A stretch of DNA of 6,904 bases, taken from an uncultured Collinsella sp. Its GTDB lineage: Bacteria > Actinomycetota > Coriobacteriia > Coriobacteriales > Coriobacteriaceae. The position numbers were made by a program, and so were the translations under genes. A model generated the notes under the pieces. The model did no database searches. It saw only the letters and a list, made by a program, of their open reading frames with translations, and was not told the DNA's origin. Shown piece after piece: positions 1 to 6,904 of the stretch; the first letter of the stretch is position 1; each line of letters opens with the position of its first letter. Location of the stretch: NCBI GenBank assembly GCA_934643435.1, contig CAKUCJ010000067.1:1-6904 (forward strand), given 5' to 3'.

Positions 1-1908
<1,908 letters not shown>

Positions 1909-1922
1909 TACCTAAGATGCAC

Positions 1923-1952
1923 GGGCGGAAACAACGAAAGCGACGTTTGCCC
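1923..1952 (-). other. Small bulged hairpin
   Basis: GGGC (1923-1926) and AAAC (1929-1932) can pair with GTTT (1945-1948) and GCCC (1949-1952), giving an eight-pair helix with a two-base bulge. It lies between structured element B and the terminators behind the permease gene. No T-run follows it on the minus strand, so it is not a good terminator. It may be incidental. Confidence 0.3.
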
Positions 1953-1966
1953 AGATAAAACCGACC

Positions 1967-1996
1967 AAAATAAACCTGTCCCTTTTTGGCAGGTTT
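1967..1996 (-). terminator. Second intrinsic terminator behind the permease gene
   Basis: AAACCTG (1972-1978) and CAGGTTT (1990-1996) form a perfect 7-pair stem, extendable by two pairs at 1979-1980/1988-1989. Read on the minus strand the stem is followed by TTTATTTT. It starts directly after the T-run of the stronger terminator at 1998-2030, so the two form a tandem pair. Its loop carries GGGACAGG (minus strand), a string also found in the repeats around the phosphatase gene. Confidence 0.6.
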
Positions 1997-1997
1997 G

Positions 1998-2030
1998 AAA
2001 AAGCCGGCGGGGCGCTCCCCCCGCCGGCTT
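1998..2030 (-). terminator. Intrinsic terminator of the PTS permease gene
   Basis: A perfect 12-pair GC-rich stem, 2001-2012 with 2019-2030, has a 6-base loop. On the minus strand its 3' arm runs into five T residues. It lies 24 bases past the permease stop codon. A strong terminator here means that the glucosidase gene further downstream probably depends on read-through or on its own promoter. Confidence 0.88.
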
Positions 2031-2054
2031 GGTACCGAGTCTTTGTCGTTTAGG

Positions 2055-3494
2055 CTACTTAGCAGCCTCGGGCTTGTAGGTGACGAACTCGAGGGCGAAG
2101 CCCACGGCGGCACCCACAAGCGAGGCGACGATGGCCCAGATCATGTGGTTGATGCCGTTAACACCGGAAGGATCGATGAAGGACAGCCAGTTGAAGATGC
2201 CCAGGCCACCGGAGATGTACACCACGGCGCCGGTGATACCGATGATCAGGCCGCCCACAGCAGAACCGATACTGGCGTTGATGAAGGCCTTCTTATCGGG
2301 CAGGGCGATACCGTAGATTGCGGGCTCGGTGACACCAAAGAAGAACGCAGAGATCATAGCAGGCAGCGCGATGCCGCGGAACTTCTCGTCCTTGTTCTTG
2401 AGGTACATAGCGAAGAGCACGGCACCCAGCGAGAAGGAGTGAGCAATAACGGAACCAAGGATGTAGTCGTGACCAAGGGTCGTCAGGTTAACGAGCGCGA
2501 TGGGCACGAGCGACCAGTGGAAGCCGAAGATAACCAGGCACATCCAGAAACCGCCGACGAGGGTGCAGCCAAGGATGGAACCGATCATGGGCAGGCCGAA
2601 CAGCACTGCGAAGAGCTCGCCAAGCAGGTTGGTGATGAGCGTGGCGATGGGGCCAATGACCAGGTAGCCAAGGACAACGGTGACGGTGACGGTGAGCAGC
2701 GGCACGAAGAACATCTTCATGGACGCGGGGATCCACTTCTTAACCCAGTGCTCAACCTTGGAACCAAACCAAACCATGAGCAGGATGGGGATAACGGAGC
2801 TGGTGTAGCCAGAAGCGGGCATGATCAGCGGCAGGCCCAGGAACGTGGTGTACCAGGAGAAGGTGCCGGCAAAGCCGAGCTCCACGGAGCCGACGACCTC
2901 ACCCGAGGTCAGGGCAACCATGGTGGGATACACCAGAGCAAACGCGATGGCAAGACCATTGAACTCGCTCATCTTGAACTTCTTGGCAGCGGTGTAGCCA
3001 AGCACCACGGGCAGGAAGTAGAACATGCCGTCGGCGACGGTGTAGAGCAGCGTGTAGGCGCCGTCGTTGGCGAAGCTCGGGACCAGGAAGGTCGCGAGCG
3101 CCAGCAGGCCCTTCATGATACCGGCCGCCGAGAAGGTACCGAGCATAGGCTGGAAGATGCCGGAGATGAGGTCGATCACCACATCGGCGACGCCCTTGGG
3201 AGCGGCATCGTCATCGTCGGCATCGACGGAGCCGCCGTCGGCAAAGCCGCCGACCTTGAGGATCGCGTCGTAGACATCCTCGACGATGTTGCCCACAACG
3301 ACCTGATACTGGCCGTTGGCGTGCATGACCTTGATGACGTTGGGCAGCTCAGAAATTGCCTCGTCATTGGCCTTCGACTCGTCCTTAAGCTTAAAGCGAA
3401 CGCGGGTAATGCAGTGTGCGACGGACTTGACGTTGGACTTGCCGCCGACCAGCTCAACTACCTGGGCAGCAAGATCGTCGTATTTACCTGCCAT
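2055..3494 (-). CDS. bglP: PTS beta-glucoside-type permease, EIIBC, without EIIA
   Basis: This membrane permease takes up a beta-glucoside and phosphorylates it during transport. The 479-residue protein opens with an EIIB domain (about 1-85) containing the phospho-acceptor cysteine C28 in AHCITRVRF. An acidic linker (about 86-100, SVDADDDDAAP) follows, then a hydrophobic EIIC domain (about 101-470) with FGFHWSLVP (H326) and FFFGVTEPAIYG (GVTEP at 387-391), both hallmarks of the glucose/beta-glucoside superfamily. The protein ends in YKPEAAK with no C-terminal EIIA domain; full BglF/BglP proteins of about 610-630 residues carry one. Phosphate must therefore come from a separate EIIA. The ATG at 3494 is preferred over the in-frame TTG at 3515 because GAGAGGA lies six bases before it. 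It is 118 bases downstream of the antiterminator gene and probably shares its transcript. The substrate is inferred from the GH1 neighbour. bglF would be an equally apt symbol. Confidence 0.94.
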   Translation of the reverse strand: MAGKYDDLAAQVVELVGGKSNVKSVAHCITRVRFKLKDESKANDEAISELPNVIKVMHANGQYQVVVGNIVEDVYDAILKVGGFADGGSVDADDDDAAPKGVADVVIDLISGIFQPMLGTFSAAGIMKGLLALATFLVPSFANDGAYTLLYTVADGMFYFLPVVLGYTAAKKFKMSEFNGLAIAFALVYPTMVALTSGEVVGSVELGFAGTFSWYTTFLGLPLIMPASGYTSSVIPILLMVWFGSKVEHWVKKWIPASMKMFFVPLLTVTVTVVLGYLVIGPIATLITNLLGELFAVLFGLPMIGSILGCTLVGGFWMCLVIFGFHWSLVPIALVNLTTLGHDYILGSVIAHSFSLGAVLFAMYLKNKDEKFRGIALPAMISAFFFGVTEPAIYGIALPDKKAFINASIGSAVGGLIIGITGAVVYISGGLGIFNWLSFIDPSGVNGINHMIWAIVASLVGAAVGFALEFVTYKPEAAK

Positions 3495-3536
3495 GTTTTG
3501 TCCTCTCTTTTCCAAATTTCGACAAAGCTATCCCCC

Positions 3537-3563
3537 ACCGCGGGCCGGTACCTTTCCCGCGGT
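3537..3563 (-). other. Hairpin between antiterminator and permease genes
   Basis: ACCGCGGG (3537-3544) pairs perfectly with CCCGCGGT (3556-3563) around an 11-base loop. A second hairpin, GCCGCC/GGCGGC (3591-3596 with 3602-3607), lies just after the antiterminator stop. Neither is followed by a T-run on the minus strand, so they look more like mRNA stability, processing or weak pausing structures than terminators. No RAT sequence is visible in this 118-base gap. Confidence 0.4.
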
Positions 3564-3612
3564 TAGAAACCAAAATGAATTGTTGCGATTGCCGCCGGGC
3601 TGGCGGCGTGCG

Positions 3613-4458
3613 TTACTCGGGCTGCGAGGCTGATCGCAGACGGTTGATGTGCATCATCAGATACAGGAGCTCCTCGTCCGAGCAGCTCTGGTTGAACTCT
3701 TTCTCGAAGACGCGGTTGATGGCGTACGCACACTGGTAGGCCTCGGGAAAGTCGCGGGCGGCCTGCATGAACAGCGAGGAGTTCTCGGTCTGCGTGCAGC
3801 TGCCCTTAACAAGGCGACGGACCAAAAAGCGCAGGTGCGCAAGAAAGCGAATGTAGCTATACGACGCCGTGTCGAGCGAACAGCCGAGTTGCTTTTCCAC
3901 CGAATGGGTCACCTCATCGAGCACGCGCGTGCTCTTCATGATGAAGTCCATATCCTTGGCACGGCCCATGCCGTCGACCTCGGCGTTGACGATGTGAAGC
4001 GCGATGCTCGTGGCCTCGTTTTGGCCCAGCGTCGTCCCGGTGTGCTTTTGCACGATGGCAAGCGCCGCCTGGCCGATCTGGAGCTCGCGCGGGTAGATGA
4101 AGGCCACCTCGTGCTCGAGCGGGTTGGGCGCGCTGAGCTGGTCGTCGTCGCGCTGGACAGCAAACTGCAGGTGATCTGCCAGGATAAAGGGCAGGCCGCC
4201 GGACAGCTTGCAGCCGAGCTGCTGCGACGCGAAGCAGGCGATATCGCTTGCCGCGAGCAGCACGTCGTCGGGAAGGGTGCCGACCATGTCCTGCAGGCTC
4301 TCGGGGACGTTATAGAATTTGCGCTGGATAAGCGACTCGTCGGAAAGCTCGTAGGGCATGTCGTGGAAACCGATGCCCTTGCCAAAGACAACAACCTCTC
4401 GGCCGTCATCGCTGGCGGCGAGAGCAACGTTATTGTTGATCTTCTTTAAAATGAGCAT
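3613..4458 (-). CDS. licT: BglG/LicT-family transcription antiterminator
   Basis: This RNA-binding regulator, when active, stabilises a RAT hairpin in nascent mRNA and prevents termination, switching on beta-glucoside genes. The 281-residue length is typical. Residues 1-56 are the co-antiterminator domain (MLILKKINNNVALA, then VVVFGKGIGF). Two PTS regulation domains follow, PRD1 (about 65-170) and PRD2 (about 172-278). All four regulatory histidines appear present: H96 in LADHLQFA, H155 in IALHIVNAE, H208 in RFLAHLRFL and H270 in YLMMHINRL. By analogy with LicT, PRD1 is inhibited by phosphorylation from the EII permease and PRD2 is activated by HPr. The ATG at 4458 has GAGGAG seven bases upstream. 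It is the first gene of the beta-glucoside cluster, with its probable RNA target in its own leader, so it is likely autoregulated. Confidence 0.94.
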   Translation of the reverse strand: MLILKKINNNVALAASDDGREVVVFGKGIGFHDMPYELSDESLIQRKFYNVPESLQDMVGTLPDDVLLAASDIACFASQQLGCKLSGGLPFILADHLQFAVQRDDDQLSAPNPLEHEVAFIYPRELQIGQAALAIVQKHTGTTLGQNEATSIALHIVNAEVDGMGRAKDMDFIMKSTRVLDEVTHSVEKQLGCSLDTASYSYIRFLAHLRFLVRRLVKGSCTQTENSSLFMQAARDFPEAYQCAYAINRVFEKEFNQSCSDEELLYLMMHINRLRSASQPE

Positions 4459-4459
4459 G

Positions 4460-4544
4460 AAAAAACTCCTCGGACATCGGCGCTAGACGACGGGGGCGTT
4501 ATTCCTCGTCTTCTATTATGCGCAAGTGATGCCTCCCGAGGAGT
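4460..4544 (-). terminator. Leader attenuator-like helix overlapping the RAT and the ribosome-binding site
   Basis: On the minus strand, ACTCCTCGG (4536-4544) pairs perfectly with CCGAGGAGT (4465-4473), which is followed directly by five more T residues. The helix continues after a 3-base bulge with 4528-4532 against 4474-4478 (one G-U), then GCGC 4520-4523 with 4480-4483, then 4506-4511 with 4485-4490. The 5' arm belongs to the RAT-like hairpin, so the two folds exclude each other. The 3' arm contains GAGGAG, the Shine-Dalgarno of the antiterminator gene, and the T-run ends one base before its ATG. The fold could thus stop transcription, block translation, or both. Confidence 0.65.
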
Positions 4545-4554
4545 AACAAACTTG
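4523..4554 (-). promoter_or_regulatory. RAT-like antiterminator hairpin in the licT leader
   Basis: Read on the minus strand, this contains TTTGTTACTCC, then a TCG loop, then GGAGGCA. That matches the BglG/SacY/LicT RAT pattern of TTGTTACT, a short stem-loop, then AGGCA. CTCC pairs with GGAG at the top, and CAAGT (4550-4554) pairs with ACTTG (4523-4527) at the base, leaving the internal loops expected of a RAT. It lies 65 bases before the antiterminator start codon and overlaps the competing helix at 4460-4544. The lower stem differs from the usual GG...CC ends, so protein specificity may differ. Confidence 0.72.
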
Positions 4555-4568
4555 TGAGCACGGGTGTG

Positions 4569-4597
4569 ATTGTGCATGAAACTTGCACGTCACGTAA
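4569..4597 (-). promoter_or_regulatory. Weak candidate promoter and dyad upstream of the licT leader
   Basis: A promoter for the beta-glucoside cluster should lie here, just upstream of the RAT. The best fit I see is CACAAT (complement of 4569-4574) with TTACGT (complement of 4592-4597) 17 bases away, a poor -35 match. Overlapping it, GTGCA (4572-4576) and TGCAC (4584-4588) form an inverted repeat with a 7-base spacer that could be a repressor or CRP-like operator. Neither call is strong. Confidence 0.25.
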
Positions 4598-4601
4598 CCC
4601 C

Positions 4602-4630
4602 CTACCGTTCAGCAGCCCGCCGAACGGTAG
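4602..4630. other. Nine-pair hairpin between licT and the phosphatase gene
   Basis: CTACCGTTC (4602-4610) pairs perfectly with GAACGGTAG (4622-4630) around an 11-base loop. On the plus strand it is followed by AAAAA rather than T. On the minus strand the T-run precedes the stem, so it is not a standard terminator in either direction. It may be an operator or a repeat remnant; GAACGGCA recurs at 4643-4650, next to the REP-like repeat. Confidence 0.35.
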
Positions 4631-4648
4631 AAAAACGCCCGCGAACGG

Positions 4649-4694
4649 CAAAACCACCACAATGGGGACAGGCACCTTTGTGGTGGTTTTGGCG
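4649..4694 (+). repeat. REP-like repeat, copy 1 (3' side of the phosphatase gene)
   Basis: A 13-pair perfect stem (4649-4661 with 4679-4691) encloses a 17-base loop containing GGGGACAGGCACC. Bases 4654-4694 match the complement of 5362-5402 at 39 of 41 positions, and 31 of these (4664-4694) are identical without a break. It starts one base past the phosphatase stop codon. On the minus strand the stem's 3' arm ends in TTTTG, so it may also help terminate that gene. It resembles REP/RAYT-type intergenic repeats, but no transposase is in the window. Confidence 0.78.
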
Positions 4695-4695
4695 G

Positions 4696-5280
4696 TTACT
4701 CGCGCGGCGTGCCGTAGGGGTTGTAGAGATCTGCGAGGGTGAACGTGCTGGTAGCGCGGTCAAAATCCAGCTCGAGTACACAGCAGTTGCCGATGTGGTT
4801 TTTCATCTCGAGAGGCTCCACGCCCACACCGCGCATAACCTGGGCAGCGGCGGCACCGTGACTCACGCACAGCACGCTCTCATGCCCGGGACGCTGCATG
4901 AGCTCGGTGATAGTCGCCATCATGCGCTCGCGAAACTCGACTTCGCCCTCGCCGTCATACTGCTTAAAGAAGTCCCCGTACGGCAGGCGCGGATTCAAAT
5001 CCTCGCTCGCGCCCTCGAACTTGCCAAAGTTCCATTCCTTAAGACCTTTGATGCGTTCGTACGCCTGGCCGGGAAATGCCAGCTCAAGCGTGTCGCACGC
5101 GCGCTCAGAGGTAGAGCTGTAGACGTGATCGAACGTGAGGCCGCGCTCGCGCAGGGCCGCGCCCACCGTTTTGGCCTGCTCGACACCCAGCTCGGTGAGC
5201 GGCGAATCGCACCAGCCCTGCTTGCGACGAAGCAGGTTGAAGAGCGTTTGACCGTGGCGCATAAAGTACAGCTTTGACAT
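4696..5280 (-). CDS. Histidine phosphatase / phosphoglycerate mutase family protein
   Basis: This is a soluble phosphatase-superfamily enzyme of 194 residues. The catalytic RHG motif is at residues 8-10 (LYFMRHGQT), with H9 the expected phospho-acceptor. R60 in SSTSERACDT, E82 in LKEWNFGKFEG and the second histidine H141 in CVSHGAAA complete the usual active site. It is shorter than the roughly 250-residue cofactor-dependent glycolytic mutase GpmA and closer to the small GpmB/CobC-like broad phosphatases, so a glycolytic role should not be assumed. The substrate cannot be read from the sequence. The ATG at 5280 has GGGAGG four bases upstream, a slightly short spacing. It appears to be transcribed alone: it has its own MerR-type promoter, a REP-like hairpin follows the stop codon, and inverted copies of that repeat flank the gene on both sides. 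Confidence 0.9.
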   Translation of the reverse strand: MSKLYFMRHGQTLFNLLRRKQGWCDSPLTELGVEQAKTVGAALRERGLTFDHVYSSTSERACDTLELAFPGQAYERIKGLKEWNFGKFEGASEDLNPRLPYGDFFKQYDGEGEVEFRERMMATITELMQRPGHESVLCVSHGAAAAQVMRGVGVEPLEMKNHIGNCCVLELDFDRATSTFTLADLYNPYGTPRE

Positions 5281-5312
5281 AGGGCCTCCCAGGTTGACGA
5301 TTTTCGCCCGCG

Positions 5313-5343
5313 ATTATGACACCTTGGAGTAGCTCCAAGTCAA
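5313..5343 (-). promoter_or_regulatory. MerR-type promoter of the phosphatase gene
   Basis: On the minus strand, TTGACT (-35, 5338-5343) and CATAAT (-10, 5313-5318) are separated by 19 bases instead of the usual 17. The spacer region holds the perfect dyad CTTGGAG-CTA-CTCCAAG (5323-5339, partly overlapping the -35). A long spacer with a central dyad is the known design of promoters activated by DNA distortion by MerR-family regulators. The predicted start lies about 25-30 bases before the phosphatase ATG. No MerR-family gene is in this window. Confidence 0.75.
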
Positions 5344-5361
5344 AGTGAACATGGCGCGGCA

Positions 5362-5402
5362 CGCCAAAACCACCACAAAGGTGCCTGTCCCCTTTGCGGT
5401 GG
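5362..5402 (-). repeat. REP-like repeat, copy 2 (5' side of the phosphatase gene)
   Basis: This is the inverted partner of the repeat at 4654-4694, matching 39 of 41 positions with an unbroken 31-base identity (5362-5392). CCACCACAAAG (5370-5380) pairs with CTTTGCGGTGG (5392-5402) around an 11-base loop. The single mismatch, A5375/C5397, becomes G-U in minus-strand RNA. It ends about 20 bases upstream of the -35 box of the phosphatase promoter. Confidence 0.78.
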
Positions 5403-5426
5403 CCCAATGATATGGCAACGTAGCGA

Positions 5427-5526
5427 GCCGGTTCCAAGTACCCCAGGTCGCCCCGAAAGAGGAGCGACGCGTACTTTGGTACGCGAGCGACGGTTTGAGG
5501 GGCGAGATGGGGTGCTTGGGGCCGGC
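5427..5526 (+). repeat. 100-base palindromic element behind moaC-mobB
   Basis: The outer arms 5427-5454 and 5499-5526 pair over 28 positions: 23 Watson-Crick, three G-U on the plus strand (5432/5521, 5433/5520, 5439/5514) and two mismatches. Inside is a perfect 7-pair hairpin, CGCGTAC-TTTG-GTACGCG (5468-5485), flanked by direct copies of GAGCGAC. It starts 14 bases past the MoaC-MobB stop codon but has no T-run after it on the minus strand, so it is not a standard terminator. A BIME/REP-like repeat or a structured RNA are the alternatives. Confidence 0.7.
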
Positions 5527-5539
5527 GCAGCGTCAAGCC

Positions 5540-6850
5540 TTAAAGATGGTCTTGGATTAGGTCGCAGATGGCTCGGGCGTCGTTGATGTTGATGGCTCGG
5601 GTCGCAAAGCCGGCGTCAAAAGCCTGGCGCGCCAGGGCCTCATTGCAGGCGAGGGCCAGCGTGCGGCCGTCGACCAGATCGAGCGAACTCTTGCCGCGCA
5701 GGCGATCGACGCCGGAGCGCGCAACCACGATATTGTCGAAGCCCTCGGTCTTGTAGCCCTCGATGATCACCACGTCGACGTCGTTGTAGCGTGACAGCAG
5801 CTCGCGCGCCGGCATCTCGTCCTCCTCGCGCGTGTCGGCGTACTCCGCCCAGCGCGTGGCGCAGATGAGGCCCACGTGCTTGGAGCCTGCCTGGTGATGA
5901 CGCCAGGTGTCCTTGGCGGGCACGTCGATATCGAAGCCATGGTGCCCGTGATGTTTGAGCGAACCCACGCGCAGGCCACGACGGGTGAGCTCGGCGATGA
6001 CTTTCTCGACAAGCGTGGTCTTGCCCGAGTTCTGGTAACCGATAAACGCGATGGCAGGGACGGCCGGGGTGGGAGCTGCGGGCACGGCCGGGGCGGATGC
6101 GCTCGCAGGCGCGGTGCCGTCGCCAGCAGCGGCCTCGGCAGCAGCAGCTTGACGCTCCGCGCGATCCCACACGCCCGAACGGCCGCCCTCCTTGTGCAGC
6201 AGACGCACATCGACGATCTCCATGCCGCGGTCGACGGCCTTGCACATGTCGTAGATGGTCAGGCACGCGGCGCTCGCGCCGGTCAACGCCTCCATCTCGA
6301 TACCCGTCTTGCCCGTCACGCCTGCCGTGACCAGCACGTGAAAGCCGACCTGCCCGTCCGAGCGCGCCGGCGCCCAGCCCTCGGGCGTCTCGTCGGCCGG
6401 CGTTCCCGCCGGAGCGATGGGCTCGATATCGCACTTGCTCTTGGTGATGAGCAGCGGATGGCACATGGGGATGATGTCGCTCGTGCGCTTGATGGCCATG
6501 ATGCCCGCGACGCGCGCGCAGGCGAGCACATCGCCCTTCTTGGCGCGGTCCTGCAGCACCATGGCCTGCGTCTCGGGATGCATGAGGATGGTGCCCTCGG
6601 CGATAGCGATGCGGTGTGTCTCGGCCTTGTCGGACACGTCGACCATGCGCACCTCGCCCTTGGCGTCCACGTGCGTCAGCTCGTCGCGGCGGGCGTCGCG
6701 GGCGGGCGCGGCGTCAGCGCCGGTGATCGCCGCCGCGGCGCGCGTGGCCGCGGGTTCGGCAGCGTTGCCGGCGTTCGCCGTGGCTTTGCGGGCAGAAATC
6801 GCGGCCCTGCGAGCGGCCTTGGTGGCGTCGGCGTACCTGCTCTTGGCCAT
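5540..6850 (-). CDS. moaC-mobB: MoaC-MobB fusion for molybdenum cofactor synthesis
   Basis: This 436-residue cytoplasmic protein combines two steps of molybdopterin biosynthesis. Residues about 57-230 are MoaC (cyclic pyranopterin monophosphate synthase), starting LTHVDAKGEVRMVDVSDK and containing IPMCHPLL (130-133), IEMEALTG (E185, E187), YDMCKA (D201, K204) and LLHKEGGRSG (K220), all family signatures. An Ala/Pro-rich linker (231-265) leads to a MobB domain (266-436), the GTP-binding partner of MobA in guanine-dinucleotide cofactor formation. It has the Walker A motif GYQNSGKTT (271-279), LKHHGHHGFD and DTWRHHQAGS. The first 56 residues are an Ala-, Lys- and Arg-rich extension outside both domains. 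The ATG at 6850 has GGAGG eight bases upstream; the in-frame TTG at 6895 has none and overlaps a likely promoter. Other cofactor genes are not visible here and may lie upstream of the window. Confidence 0.93.
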   Translation of the reverse strand: MAKSRYADATKAARRAAISARKATANAGNAAEPAATRAAAAITGADAAPARDARRDELTHVDAKGEVRMVDVSDKAETHRIAIAEGTILMHPETQAMVLQDRAKKGDVLACARVAGIMAIKRTSDIIPMCHPLLITKSKCDIEPIAPAGTPADETPEGWAPARSDGQVGFHVLVTAGVTGKTGIEMEALTGASAACLTIYDMCKAVDRGMEIVDVRLLHKEGGRSGVWDRAERQAAAAEAAAGDGTAPASASAPAVPAAPTPAVPAIAFIGYQNSGKTTLVEKVIAELTRRGLRVGSLKHHGHHGFDIDVPAKDTWRHHQAGSKHVGLICATRWAEYADTREEDEMPARELLSRYNDVDVVIIEGYKTEGFDNIVVARSGVDRLRGKSSLDLVDGRTLALACNEALARQAFDAGFATRAININDARAICDLIQDHL

Positions 6851-6894
6851 ATGATCATCCTCCGATTTGGGACATAAATCGTTGCGTGCCCTCA

Positions 6895-6900
6895 ATTATC
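6895..6900 (-). promoter_or_regulatory. Possible -10 box for moaC-mobB
   Basis: The minus strand reads GATAAT here, 44 bases before the ATG at 6850, a plausible place for a promoter with a short leader. The -35 region would lie beyond the window edge, so the call rests on the -10 hexamer alone. Confidence 0.35.
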
Positions 6901-6904
6901 GCGT

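Noticed and set aside
1986..3566. Plus-strand open frame of 526 codons
   Set aside because: It is the complement of the PTS permease. Its composition (many His, Asp, Gly) is typical of antisense reading of a membrane protein gene.
3495..3612. A second RAT in front of the permease gene
   Set aside because: No TTGTTACT-like string or AGGCA partner is present; only simple GC-rich hairpins are found.
3649..4449. Plus-strand open frame of 266 codons
   Set aside because: It is antisense to the antiterminator gene, whose CAT and PRD motifs are clear.
5105..5536. Minus-strand frame of 143 codons upstream of the phosphatase gene
   Set aside because: It runs through the 100-base palindrome, the REP-like repeat and the MerR-type promoter, then into the phosphatase gene out of frame.
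5876..6877. Plus-strand open frame of 333 codons
   Set aside because: It is antisense to the MoaC-MobB gene, Arg/Ala/His-rich and without any family motif.

Overview
This 6.9 kb window is high-GC bacterial DNA in which every convincing gene reads on the minus strand. Gene style and content (a GC-rich PTS beta-glucoside cluster, a MoaC-MobB fusion protein and many palindromic intergenic repeats) suggest an anaerobic gut actinobacterium of the class Coriobacteriia, perhaps Collinsella. That placement comes from recall and was not checked by a search.

The left two thirds is a beta-glucoside uptake and cleavage locus. In transcription order (right to left) it holds a BglG/LicT-type antiterminator (3613-4458), a PTS EIIBC permease (2055-3494) and a GH1 6-phospho-beta-glucosidase (1-1446, running off the left edge with at most a few residues missing). 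Upstream of the antiterminator lies a leader with an RNA antiterminator (RAT)-like hairpin. It overlaps a competing terminator-like helix whose descending arm contains the Shine-Dalgarno sequence of the antiterminator gene. The permease ends at two tandem intrinsic terminators. The 608-base gap before the glucosidase is filled largely by two directly repeated, hairpin-forming elements of about 160-175 bp. Their paired arms differ in ways that preserve pairing, and most of the odd pairs are G-U only in minus-strand RNA. The logic is classical: the permease imports and phosphorylates a beta-glucoside, the glucosidase hydrolyses it, and the antiterminator senses PTS phosphorylation state. No EIIA domain is visible, so it must come from elsewhere.

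The right third holds a small histidine-phosphatase/phosphoglycerate-mutase-like gene (4696-5280). Its promoter has a 19-base spacer centred on an inverted repeat, the architecture used by MerR-family activators. Two copies of a 41-base REP-like repeat, inverted relative to each other, flank the gene. A 100-base palindrome separates it from a MoaC-MobB fusion (5540-6850) for molybdenum cofactor synthesis, whose probable -10 box lies at the right edge.

No tRNA, rRNA, CRISPR array or transposase was seen. The genes are ordinary families. The unusual material is intergenic: the twin structured elements, the leader switch, the inverted repeats around the phosphatase gene, and the long palindrome.
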